Shown: piece by piece, positions 1 to 20,900 of the stretch
How the letters are laid out: the number at the start of each line of letters is the position of its first letter
How positions within the stretch are numbered: the first letter of the stretch is position 1
From: Otis tarda
Taxonomy: Eukaryota > Chordata > Aves > Otidiformes > Otididae
Assembly (NCBI GenBank): GCA_026413225.1
Contig: CM048572.1
Span: 6,138,001-6,202,000 of the forward strand
Reading direction: 5' to 3'
DNA: 64,000 nt
The notes under the pieces: model-generated
What the model was told of the DNA's origin: nothing
Databases searched by the model: none
Seen by the model: the letters and a program-made list of their open reading frames with translations, nothing else
Translations under genes and position numbers: made by a program

Positions 1-494
1 GCCCTCCTCTGTCCCATCTCGCTCACTGCCAGCTCCAGTGTGGGTGGTGCTGCCCGAAGGTTTGGTGCCTTTGGGGTGCTGACCCCATCACGCCTACCGC
101 AGCAGCTCCTTGAGGGCCGTGTATTGGACAGGAGGAGCACGGGGCTGGGATGCTCGCTGCCCGATGTTGGAGCAGCATTGCCCACGCAAACTGACAGAAA
201 ACACCCCGTGGGTGAGGAGGGTGGGTTTGTTTTTTTGCACCAGCAGTTGCACTTTTGGGTGTAGCAGCGCTGTTCTGGGTTTTGGCTGTGAACTCTGGAC
301 CGCTGCTGCAAAAAGAGTATTCCATCCTGTACACGTCACGCTCAGTATGTAAGTGGGGGTTGCCCGGGGAGGGGGGGGGCACGGTTCCCTTTTGCTCCTT
401 TGCTTGCTGCTCAGTTTCGTTTCCATGGTCGCTGCTCGGGACAGGCCGTATCCGTCACTGGGACATCGGGTGGTGAGAAATCGTCCATCGTTCA
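1..494. other. Left edge, no gene recognised
   Basis: Nothing here could be assigned to a gene. Open frames in this stretch are short, overlap on both strands and lack splice-site support. By synteny the neighbour to the left should be SDC4 on the plus strand, so part of its 3' untranslated region could lie here. I see no syndecan cytoplasmic-domain coding sequence to confirm that. Confidence 0.4.
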
Positions 495-672
495 TTTGGT
501 ATGTTTTAGTGTCTTTATATTCTGTTGTTATTGTCATTTTCCTTTGCTATTCTAGTGAACTGTCTTCGTCTCAACCCACGAGTGTGCCTTTCATCCCAAT
601 TCTCTTCTCTGGTCGTGCTGGGAAGCAAGAGGGTGAGTGAGAAACTGTGGTGACCAGGGCCAAACCACAACA
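495..672 (+). mobile_element. Avian endogenous retrovirus LTR fragment (probable)
   Basis: The segment has the layout of the 3' part of avian ERV-type LTRs. It has a T-rich stretch, a block reading AACTGTCTTCGTCTCAACCC, then CTCTTCTCTGG, a GTGAGTGAG motif and a terminal AAACCACAACA ending in CA. No internal retroviral genes and no second LTR were seen, so it is a solo or truncated LTR. The 5' boundary and any target-site duplication could not be placed. Assignment is from memory of avian LTR layout, and the copy is clearly diverged. Confidence 0.55.
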
Positions 673-751
673 CCGCCCGTGCCCCCCCGCCTGCCCACTC
701 GCCTCATTTTCCCGGGAGCCCTGGCAGAGCCCCTGGCAGAGCCCAGGCCCA

Positions 752-852
752 CCCGTGACAGCCAGCCTCCCGCCCGTGACAGCCAGCCTCCCGCCCGTGA
801 CAGCCTCCCGCCCGTGACAGCCTCCCGCCCGTGACAGCCTCCCGCCCGTGAC
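752..852. repeat. 17/21-bp GC-rich tandem repeat
   Basis: CCCGTGAC starts at 752, 773, 794, 811, 828 and 845. The first two units are 21 bp and the next three are 17 bp. The 21-bp unit holds an extra AGCC. The array lies in a GC-rich stretch (about 680-1100) with several CpGs but no recognised exon. Confidence 0.85.
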
Positions 853-1137
853 GCCCCGCGGCGCGGCTGCCGCCCGCTCGCCTTGCGCCTGCTGCCATCT
901 CCCGGTCAGGCCCCGCCGGCGGCACCGGCCGCGCTCCCCGCGCTCCCGCCGAGCAGCGGACTGGGGTGGGGTGGGTTTTTTTCGGGAGTGGGAGGACGAC
1001 GACGACTCCTCTGCTAACGACAGGCCGCCCGGCACCCCGCCGCGGGTGGGAATTCCTCGGAAAGCCGCGGTCTGGGGCTGCGGATTGCGATGGTGCGAAC
1101 GCCGTTAGGAAATCCGGCCGGATGCTGAGAGTTTCTC

Positions 1138-1221
1138 TTCTCCTTTTCTCTCCCTTCCCTTTCTTTCTTTCCCCCCTTTTCTTTCTTTCTTTCTCTCTTC
1201 CCTTCCCTCCTTTTTTCCCTT
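1138..1221. repeat. Polypyrimidine tract left of CR1
   Basis: Almost pure C/T on the plus strand, made of CTTT and CCCTT blocks. It directly abuts the CR1 3' end, and a similar tract resumes on the other side of the element. Confidence 0.8.
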
Positions 1222-1800
1222 TCATAGAATCATAGAATGGTTAGAGTTGGAAGGGACCTTCAAAGGTCATCTAGTCCAACCCCCCTGCAAGGAGCAGGGA
1301 CATCCCTGACTAGATCAGGTTGCTCAGAGCCTCATCCAGCCTGGCCTTGAACATTTCCAGGGATGGGGCATCCACCACCTCTCTGGGCAAACCTGTTCCA
1401 GTGCTCTACAACTCTCATTGTAAAAAATTTTTTTCTAATATCTAATCTAAACCTACTTCCTTCTAATTTAAACCCATGATATAGTACCCATTACCCCTTG
1501 TCCTATCACAACAGGCCCTACTGAACAGCCTCTCCCCATCTTTCCTGCAGCCCCCTTGAGGTACTGGAAGACCGCTATCAGGTCTCCCCGGAGCCTCCTC
1601 TTCTCCAGGCTGAACAGCCCCAACTCTCTCAGCCTGTCCTCATAGGAGAGGTGCTCCAGCTCTGTTATCATCTTCGTGGCCCTCCTCTGGACCTTCTCCA
1701 ACTGGTCCATGTCCTTCTTGTGTTGGGGACTCCAGAACTGGACGCAGTACTCCAGCTGGGGTCTCACCAGGGCAGAGTAGAGGGGCAGAATCACCTCCCT
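1222..1800 (-). mobile_element. CR1 non-LTR retroposon, 5'-truncated
   Basis: The element is read on the minus strand. Its 3' end is the CR1 signature (TCTATGATTCTATGA in minus sense, at 1222-1240). Upstream of that is the well-conserved block with GGTTGGACTAGATGACC. The 5' part keeps an open piece of the CR1 ORF2 C-terminus (minus 1794-1468) with [18 protein letters not shown] and [10 protein letters not shown] motifs. The element is thus truncated about 570 bp from its 3' end, which is usual for CR1. It sits within a pyrimidine tract that continues on both sides. Confidence 0.95.
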
Positions 1801-1885
1801 TTCCCTTTTTTTACATTTGGTTTTCTTCTCTTCCTTTTTTTTTTTTTTTCTCTTTTCTCTTCTTTTTTTTCCTCTTCTTTTTTAG
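1801..1885. repeat. Polypyrimidine tract right of CR1
   Basis: T/C-rich run with several T homopolymers. It continues the tract seen at 1138-1221 on the other side of the CR1 insertion. Confidence 0.8.
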
Positions 1886-3788
1886 TGCATTGCAAAAACG
1901 TCAATGCAGCTGAACGCCCTGAGCCCTTGGCGGGATGGGGAGCAGGACTGAACCAGCTCACCTGGAGGTGCCACCAGCTCCAGACTCCTCAGACAGCAGC
2001 AAGTGCTTCCTGAGGAGCTCCCCAGCCCAGGTTTGTGCTCCTTGCAGGGAGGACTCAGAGGCGGTGTTGTTGAGGCATTAGCTGTGCTGGGTTTTTTGTC
2101 CCAGCTATTGCAGCTGAAGCTCGTGGGTGGCTGAGCAGGGCTGGGAAAGGCTGTGCCTCCCTGACAGCACCCCCCAGCCCCCCGACGTAAGGATCTGCCA
2201 CATCTCGTGTCCGGAGGGGATCAGGCCGTGCTATGCCTCACCGCTCATGCAGCGAAACCCCCCTCCCGCCCCAGCACTGTGGAGACAGGCCCTTCCCCGC
2301 TCCCTTTCCCCACAAGAGCAGACGGAGCCGCGGATCCCCTGTTCCCATGTAGAAACCAGAAGGGGCAAGGATTTCTTCTGCTGCCCTGAAATATTGGTGA
2401 CTTGGGAAAAGTGTGGGTGGGAAAGGCTGTAATGATGCGTTCGTCCTGGGAACAGGTTAAACTTCATAACGCGGGGTCACTGCAGCGAAGGCGCGTCCAG
2501 TTGGCGCAGCGAGACGAGGCAGAGCTCGGTGGCGGGGACCAGCTCCTGCATGTCCGCTCTGACCCTGCAGCGCTGGCACCTCACCCGGGAAAATCCACCC
2601 GCGGCTGTGCCGAGCTGCCCTGCTCCCAGCAGGGTTTGGGGGTGCCAGCTGGCCTGTTTCAGGGAGGAGCCCACCACCCAGTACGGGGGTCCCGTCGGGC
2701 TGTGGGGGCAGTGGGTGCTGGCAGCCCCTCTGCTCCCACCAGCTCCGCTCTGCTTGCCTGAGCCTGGGACCGGCACGCTGCTGTATTCACAGCTCCGTGT
2801 TCCCAGAGCCACCGGCAAGCCCAGGCCTGCCAGGGCTGTGGCAGAGGGTGGGGTGAGCCAGGCTGGCTCCCAGCGGCACCCCCAGCCTTGGGGCGGGGGG
2901 CGGTGGTGGCTCGGTGCGAGCCCCGGTCCCTGGGGATCTTTGGGGCAGGGGCGCGTTCTTTGCCGTGGGAGGGAAGCTGAGCGGGGCCGTCCTGAGCCCT
3001 GTGGGTCCATTGCTGTTTGGCTGTGGGGATGGGGACTGGTGGCCCCTCGTCCTGGGTGCTCGCCGGAGTGGCCACGATGGCCAGATGTGCACGGTGTGTG
3101 ACAACCCCATGTGTCCTTAGCTCGGATGGTGCTTGCACAGGATCTGGCCACCGAGGTGCCTGAAGCTGTTGGGCTCATTGTGGTTTTTTTATTTTTTGCA
3201 AGGCCATCGTCGGCAGAGATGATCCAAACCCCTCATCCTCCCTTTGAGCCTGCCCAGGGCTACTGGGAAGGTGGTGGCCAGGGCCCCTTCGCGTACGTGG
3301 CCCCGCCAGCCCTGGGCAGGGGGAGGATCAAGGCATTTCGCTCAGTGTTGACGTTGCTGAGGGAAAAGACCTGGGTTTTAATCATGGGCTGGTTATTTTG
3401 GGGAAGTGGGGGGTGCAGGAGGTGGGCTGGCGGCCCCAGGCGCGCGGGAGGGAACAATGGACCCACTGTGCGGCCGAACGCCCCCGCTCCTGTCAGAAAG
3501 GTCCAGCGAGGAGTTTTCAGCACGTTTCTATTCCCCTGCTCAGGTATAATTACACGGGGGAACAAAGAGCCCTTCAAACCTGCCCGCTCCCCCCAGCACA
3601 GCCCCGGGGGGCTGCACACGTGTCGGGGTGCAAGGGGACGGCGACCGTGCCCACCAGTGAAGGCAGCCTGGTGGGGCTGGTGACACTGGGCAGTGGTGTG
3701 GGGACAAACCCTGGGTGCGTCCCCAGCTCCCCGGGGAGCCGCAGCCAGCGTGGGGGGGGCTCCTGTCCCCTGGCCACGGAGCAGGTTT

Positions 3789-3794
3789 AATAAA
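3789..3794 (+). promoter_or_regulatory. Candidate poly(A) signal
   Basis: AATAAA is followed about 25-40 nt later by a T/G-rich stretch (TTTGGTGCCTTGTCC), the usual cleavage context. No coding exon could be joined to it. Confidence 0.35.
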
Positions 3795-5269
3795 GCACCT
3801 TTTCTTCTGCCCCTTTGGTGCCTTGTCCCATGCGTGGGAGACCCTGTGAGTGTCCTTGCTGGGTGCTGGTTTGGGGCTGGGGTGGGGGGGCTGCTCCCCT
3901 CACTCCCGTTCAGCTCCTGGCTCCCTGTTCCCTCTGTGCGGGTTCGGGATGGACGGCCGCCCCACAAGCATCGTGTAGGGGGCCCAGTGTGTGTTTGGCA
4001 GGCAAGGAGCGTGCCCAGCATCCCCGCGGGGTGTGGGTGTGCAAAGGGCTCAAGCTCGCTCTCAGCCCCGCTCCCCGGGGAGATTCCCAGGGCCAGGCTC
4101 CCTCTCTGGGAACGGGTTTGTGCTGGACCGAGCTGTGCTCGCACATCAAAGCTGTAGCAATTCATTCTCTCGATCTTTTGTTTGTTTGTTTGTTTTGTTT
4201 TTTGTTTTTGTTTTTTCTCCAGCCCGCATCGGCTGCTCAGCCCACACCCCAAAATCCCGGTACTGCCCCAGTGCCGCGGCTGGGCCCGATCCCTGATTGG
4301 GTTCCATGGACCCATCACCGTGGGGCTGAAGCCCTCCAGCCGCTCCTCCTCCTCCCGCCGGAGCTTGATGCCCACCCCAACACCCCAGTGCCTTCACAGA
4401 GACCAGGATGTCCCGGCCAGGCCTGATGCAGAGGTGAGGGGCATCGATGGGGGAGTCTGGGGCTGTCCCAGCCCAAACCAGCCAGGGCGGGAGGCCAGAT
4501 TCAACGTGATGGGGGGCACAGGGGTGCGTGTTTGGGGCCAGCACAAGGGTGCAGCCGAGAGGGAGCTGCACCCAGTGCTTTTTTTTTTCTCAGTGCTGAT
4601 CCTGATGACTGTAGCTGCCTGCTTGGCATGCCTAATGGCAGCAGCGGCGCGTGGAAATCAGGGCTGCGTTTTTCAAGCCCAGTTATTTATTTAAGCTGTT
4701 TAAAAATCTGCTTTCCGTCCCCAGCGAACCCCGAGAAAACGCTCAGTGTGTTTCTTTTCAAAGGGGAATGAAAGCAGATTGCCAGCTCCCTCCATCCTAC
4801 CCCAGTTAGCCGTGCTCCCCGGACCCCCTGGCAGTGCTGCAGCGTGGGGCTGGGAGGGAATGGCCAGCACTGACCCCGCACCCCGAATCCGGCCAGCAAG
4901 CCCTGGGTGGGACCGGTCCAGCCCGGCATCCCACTGGGATGCTGCTGGCCCCTGGGCTGCAGGGAGTCTGCAGCTTGCCAGGAGTGAGCTTGTTTTCTAC
5001 TTTTTTTATTGTTTTAAAGAAAAAAAAATAAAATCAAAAAACAACCAAAAAAAAAAAAAGGAAACTCAGTTTTCCACCGGCTTTTTGGCTGCATGGGCAG
5101 GGCTGAGCACCCTGAGCTGTGGGCATGGAAGCGTGGCAGCCTCTGTCCCTGAGCAGCCCGTCTTGTGCCGGCGGCGAATAGCGCCCGCTCCTGGCATCGC
5201 CCATGATGCAGGCACCCATGGGTGTCTCTGGTTTGCTCCATCCTTAACGCAATTTGTTTTTCTTTTCAG

Positions 5270-5331
5270 AGTCTGGCAAGCAGAGCCACACACCTGGGCG
5301 GCTCCCGATGCGCTCGGAGTCTCTTGAGCAG
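5270..5331 (+). other. Candidate non-coding exon
   Basis: The 62-nt segment follows a strong acceptor (TTTTTCTTTTCAG, ending at 5269) and ends with CAG before the donor-like GTAATT at 5332. It is not part of a convincing reading frame. The plus-strand AATAAA at 8538 could terminate such a transcript. Confidence 0.2.
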
Positions 5332-8300
5332 GTAATTGTAATTCCTCAGCCACCCAACTCAGCTTATTTTGGCCCTGGCATAGTTTTACATCCCGCTGCC
5401 CATCTAGGTCATTTATAGCCCTGTTAGGAAAAGGATAAAGTCAGCACAGGTTTTCTGGGCACTGCCCAAACCTACGGCCCTGTGCACAGGGCTGCGCTGG
5501 GCTGGGACCAGGGGTGCCTTGGAGGGATGCTCAGGGTCATGGGACCCTGCTGCGGTTTGTGGGCAGGGCTGGGACCAGTGCGGGGGCTTGGTAGGGAGGG
5601 GGATTTTTTTTGGCTCACGATGCAGTAACGAGCCCTTTGGTTCAGTCTTGTTGATTGAGTGCCGTTTGTGCACTGCATCAGCCCCAGAGGCACCACGTTT
5701 CCAAGAAAGGGGTTTTTCTCTGCACCTTTCCCCTGGCTGGTGGGTAGAGCAGCATCCCTGCATCCCCCGTTCTCGAGGGCTGGTGATACAGGCATTCACA
5801 CCAACCAGTGTGGGCTGTGGACCCACTGGACCACCCGAAGGCTCTACCTGGGGGTTATGTGACGGGGACAGCCCCAGGTGAAGGGCTGGGGGGGACAGGC
5901 TGCTCCAGGGGGGTGGCCCTGCTCGCCCTGTGTCTGCAGCACTGGCTGCAGCCACTCATCCTGACACGGGGTCCCCGGCGATGCTCACCCACAGCCCCGT
6001 TCCTTACAGCCCCCTGGCCAGCTCCCTGCTCTCTCCCCATCAGGGGGGTGCAAAACCCCCCTTTAACTGGAGTTTTTCTGGCCTTTCTGCAGGTGTGGTT
6101 GCAAATTGCCCTATGAGCAAGCCAGCCCGCCGGCCGCCTCAATGCCAAGAACAGTGTCACCAGGCTGGATTTGGGCTGGGTGAGCAGGGAAGGGACATTC
6201 CCCACACCCCCTGTGTGCCACAGCTGCCACCCCCTCTCCAAAACCCACTCAGCCCACCCATCAGCAAACCTGCAGTATGGCTGGGGGCAAAACTCAATGC
6301 TATGGCTGTTTAAAAAAAAAAACAACCAAATCCCCGAGTTGGACAGAAAAATGTCCCCTGGGGATGGCCAGAGATGCCCAGGTAATGCCCAGCACGGCTC
6401 CCGGCCCTAGGCGGTGTGATGAGTGTGGCGGGGCTCAGCAGGCTGGGCTCACTAGATGGCAGCAGCTCTTCTTCCAAACGGCCGGGACAGTGCGGCTCAG
6501 CCCAGGCAGACCGGGAGGCAGACCGAAATCAGGCTTCGTGCTCCTCTGGGATATTGCTTCACTTAGGGAAAGCCAGGATTTTATTTTCTTCTCCATGTTT
6601 TTGAAGGTACATGCACCTCTGGGACCTGAAACGGCTCCTTGATGTGGTGGGGCTCCAGGCAGCCCCAGCTTCACCCTTCATCCCTGGTGCTTTCAGGCCT
6701 CGCCATCATCACCCAGGGATGCTCCCGCGGCTGCACGCAGTGTCAGTTATCCCGAGCATCCCTAAGGTATTGGATGCTTTTCCTAAACCCTCAGCTCTTG
6801 GAGTGGTGTGAAGGCTTTTTCATGCTTCATTTTATAGCCGTGTTTCTGGCTGCCTTGGGGACGGGGAAAAGCTCCAGTGCAGTTCAGGAGCACAGGAAAG
6901 AGCTGCCCGATGGGCTCCAAGGGGCAGCCCAGCTCTCTGGAGCCGGGGAGAAGCTCCGCGCGTCTCCCCGACACACGCTGGGTTGTTGTAGGATCCGGCA
7001 CAGACAGGCTCTGCCTGCGAGCAAGCGAGGGAGAACGTACAGCCGCGTGGCTGGCGCCTGTCCGAGACATTTGTGTTAATCAGTGATTATGCAAATAAAC
7101 AGCTCTGCCCATGCGAGCGGCTCCTCCGCCGCGACGCGGAGCATATGTTCCCTGTGGCAGGGAAGTGCCTCCTCCGGGAGCTGCAAAGCTCCCCGTTTCC
7201 ATTTGCGGGACCTGCCGTGGAAAGCAGACCAAACGCAGCCCGTAGCCGGTCGGGGGAAGGCAGGAGCCCCTCGAGGCCCCCCCAGCCCGCCCGCCGCTGC
7301 CTCTCCCCTTTCCCCATGTGGCTTGAATTACTGCGGCTCTTTGCTTAATCCATCAGGCTTCCAGAACGAGCCGCTCGGCGCTTTCTTGGCCTCTCCAGCA
7401 AAGCTCTGCGCCGTAAACATAACAAGGCAGGCTTGTTCCAAGCCCTTGAAGTCAATAAGCAACGCTCCTCCGGCCCTTCGGGACCGGCCCGCTGCTAAAT
7501 ATAGTTGAAGGCTCTTTCCATTCATAAAATGTGAATTATGCCCCAGGCTCCGAGAGAGGGGAGCAGGCTGAGGAGCTGTGGGCTCCAGGCACTCCTGCGT
7601 GGGATGCAGGCAGAAACTGAAAGGCTTGGCCCCATCCTTTCGCTGCCCTCCAGCCCTTTCCTGGGGAGATGGGGGGGAAAATGCTTTCTGGGGAGATCCT
7701 CTGATCAGAGGGATCCTCTGTTCAGATTGATCAAAGGGTTTTCTTGCATCTCAGCCTCAGTCACGATCAGGGCGGGGTGGATTTGCCGGGAAGGTGAGCG
7801 TAGGGGATGGTAAGCGTGGGCGGATGGAGTGGCCCAAGCGGCTGTTGCACAGGGGAAGCCCCCGCTACCCCCGGCAGCTGGATAAGATGCTCGAACGTTT
7901 GTCAGGAACGGGATCCGTGAGGACTCTCACCACTGCTCCCAGCACCTGGGACCTGCCTCCTGCTCGAGGGACTTGCTTCCTTTTGAAGCCCCCTGCGCAT
8001 CTTCACGTAGTCGCCCTTCCTCTGTCCGCCAGCCCTTTCCTCCGCCGGCCCTCGGCTGTCGGCGTGCACTGTAACTTTCTTCCTGAGTTTTCCTTCCAGC
8101 AGCTGCAGCTCCAGATGCACACAGATGTGTGGCCGTCACCCCGTGTCTCCGTGCTGGGTGGTGCAAGGCTGTCGATCCCTGCAGCCCCAAATTCAGCGTC
8201 CTGAGCCGCGGCGTGGCGTGGGATGCACGCAGCGAGGCCGAGGATGGGCTGCGTGCCAGGGGCTGTCGGTCTGCTCGGTGCCGGCGTCTGAAACGTGCTG

Positions 8301-8537
8301 GACACCACAAAACGCGCAGGTAAGGCGAGTGGCGGGCCTGCACGTGGGGCTGGGCGCCCCGCGCTCCTGGGGTGCTGCGGGTCGGGGCGCACCACGCTTC
8401 CCCTGCGCCCTCGCCGAGCTCAGCGCCTCCGTGGGCTTGGCGGGGGGGGTTGTTTCAAAACCCAGCTCGGAACTGCCGAACCAGCAGGTTTCCAGGGACA
8501 CCATGGGCCTTTTGATGCCATGGAGATCTGAGGAGTA

Positions 8538-8543
8538 AATAAA
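8538..8543 (+). promoter_or_regulatory. Candidate poly(A) signal
   Basis: AATAAA on the plus strand, facing the RBPJL 3' end about 500 bp away. The upstream gene or transcript is unknown. Confidence 0.3.
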
Positions 8544-8655
8544 GCTGTGAGACCCGCGCTGCGTGACGCTCGGGTCCGGCTCCGAGAAACCTGGCTTCTT
8601 TTTACAGGATCTTTAGATCAGCAGTTGGCTGCCGAGGCTGGCACTGGAATTTCTC

Positions 8656-8690
8656 TGTGTGTGTGTTTGTGTGTGTAAGTGTGTAAAACA
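8656..8690. repeat. Imperfect (GT)n microsatellite
   Basis: About 35 bp of GT repeats interrupted by TTT and AA. Confidence 0.8.
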
Positions 8691-9066
8691 ACAGCGCTCG
8701 GCAGAGCCGTGCCAGCTAGGCAGGCGCTGGGTTTCATACTGCAGTTTTTCTTTCTCTCCTTTTCCCTTTTCCATTCGAAATAACCCCATTTGGGCCTCCA
8801 GTAAAAAACCAAACCATCTGGTACCGAGCATTCAGCTGCTGGAAACCAGCTCCTCGTTAGTGAAAAGTACAGAACTGATGCGGGGATGCCTGGTATGGAT
8901 CAATAACACTCCAGGTCCCATTCCTTCATCGTTCCTGCCCCTCCTGGCCTTTGAATGTAGGGACTGAGGACAGCAAGGGAGCTGTGATGCTCTGCGCCAG
9001 CGCTGCAGGTAAATTGTGAGGTCAGTAAAGAAGCGACCAAATCAGTAGAGAGTCCTTGACGCCTGA

Positions 9067-9072
9067 TTTATT
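9067..9072 (-). promoter_or_regulatory. RBPJL: RBPJL poly(A) signal
   Basis: TTTATT on the plus strand is AATAAA on the minus strand. It lies 192 nt past the RBPJL stop codon (9264-9266), which implies a short 3' untranslated region ending near 9050. Confidence 0.7.
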
Positions 9073-9263
9073 GATGCTCTCATGTGAGACCTCAGCAGGG
9101 TGACATGCTGCCGTCAAGAAGAGACACGGTGGGCATTCAATGCATGGGGAGGACCCTTCGGCGGGGCCACCCCGAGCCCTGGACAGGGACCCCCGGCACA
9201 GCTCAGGGCTGCTCCCCTTCCCCGGGGCCAGCGGCAAGGTCGAGCCTCTGCCCGCGTGGCTTG

Positions 9264-19989
<10,726 letters not shown>

Positions 19990-20270
19990 GAAGATAAAAG
20001 AAGGGAAGGAAAAAAAAAAAAAAAAAGAAAGGAAAAAAAGGAAAAAGGAGGAAAAAAGAAAAAAGAGGAAAAAAGAGAAAGAAAAAGGAAAAATAAGAAA
20101 AAGGAAAATTAAGAAAAGATAAAAAAGAAAAACAATAAAAAAAGAGGAAAAAAGAGAAAGAAAAAGGAAAAATAAGAAAAAGGAAAATTAAGAAAAGATA
20201 AAAAAGAAAAACAATTAAAAAAGAGGAAAAAGAAAAAAAGAACGAGGAAAAGAAAAAGAAAAAGAGAAAA
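19990..20270. repeat. Homopurine (A/G) tract with 79-bp tandem duplication
   Basis: About 280 bp is nearly pure A/G on the plus strand. Inside it a 79-bp unit is duplicated: GAGGAAAAA starts at 20065, 20144 and 20223, exactly 79 bp apart, and the two full copies are almost identical. The minus strand reads as a long Phe/Ser/Leu-rich open frame that is an artefact of composition. The tract ends about 240 bp upstream of the MATN4-side promoter. Confidence 0.9.
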
Positions 20271-20289
20271 GCAAGCTTCTCTCTCTCTG

Positions 20290-20900
20290 GCCGGTAAGTT
20301 CCTGGTAGCCAGGGGCTGCGCACAGCCCGGTGCCGGTGCCGCGGAGCAGCGCTGGCCATCCCCGCTTCCACCTGCGCGCAGCTCCCGCCCGCCCACGGAC
20401 ACGGCCCGCGGGGCAGTGGGAGGTGGCTGGACCCCCCATCCCTCCCCAAAGCGCTGCCCCGGGGCCGGGCCCGCCCCAGTGCTCCCCCCCCCGCTCCCCC
20501 CGCCCCGTTAAATACCGCGGGGCCCCGCCACCGCCCAGCGCTGCCGCCGCCGCCGCGCCCCGAGCCGCGCACCGCTCCGCGCAGCCCCCGCGCCCGCCGT
20601 ACCTGCCCCAGCAGCGCGGCGGGGAGCGGCTCCGCGGCCGGCACGGGTGAGTGAGGGGCTCCGCGGGCCCTGCGGGGATGGAAAGGAGAGGAGAGGCGGG
20701 GGGTGAGCGTTAGCGCGGCCCCGCGGGGGTGGGGGGGTCCGCGGAGCGGGGCTGGCAGAGAGGGGAACAGCGGGAGGCAAAGCCGGGGTGCGGGGGGGGA
20801 GCAGAGCCTGTGATGTGGGTTCCCCCCCCCGAAAGCTGTGGGCCGGAGCCGTCCCGAAGCCCCCCCCGAGCACGGTACCCCACTCCGACCCTCGGTGCGT
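20290..20900 (+). promoter_or_regulatory. MATN4: CpG-rich promoter, probable MATN4 5' exon
   Basis: The stretch is very GC- and CpG-rich. A TATA-like TTAAATA sits at 20508-20514. A strong donor (CACGG before GTGAGT, at 20647) ends a probable non-coding exon of about 100 nt (near 20540-20646). The nearest downstream plus-strand gene is MATN4, whose first coding exon begins with its own acceptor at 29976. This pairing is inferred: the island could also serve RBPJL on the opposite strand, or an unknown transcript. Confidence 0.55.

Larger units (their letters stand above)
1886..9050. other. Intergenic DNA left of RBPJL, no coding gene recognised
   Basis: This 7 kb is moderately GC-rich. Its many overlapping open frames on both strands show no family motif and are typical of GC-rich avian non-coding DNA. 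It contains two plus-strand AATAAA signals (3789, 8538), a splice-flanked 62-nt candidate exon (5270-5331), a GT-rich microsatellite, and an element with octamer and forkhead-type motifs (7089-7100). A non-coding transcript is possible. No syndecan-4 exon was found, although SDC4 is the expected neighbour. Confidence 0.5.

Noticed and set aside
3260..4375. 371-codon minus-strand open frame
   Set aside because: It has a low-complexity Pro/Gly/Arg composition, overlaps equally open frames on the other strand, and contains a Lys/Thr/Asn run coded by a (TTTG)n repeat.
1..9050. SDC4 coding exons expected by synteny
   Set aside because: No sequence for the conserved syndecan cytoplasmic tail or transmembrane segment was found on either strand. 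The gene is probably just outside the window.
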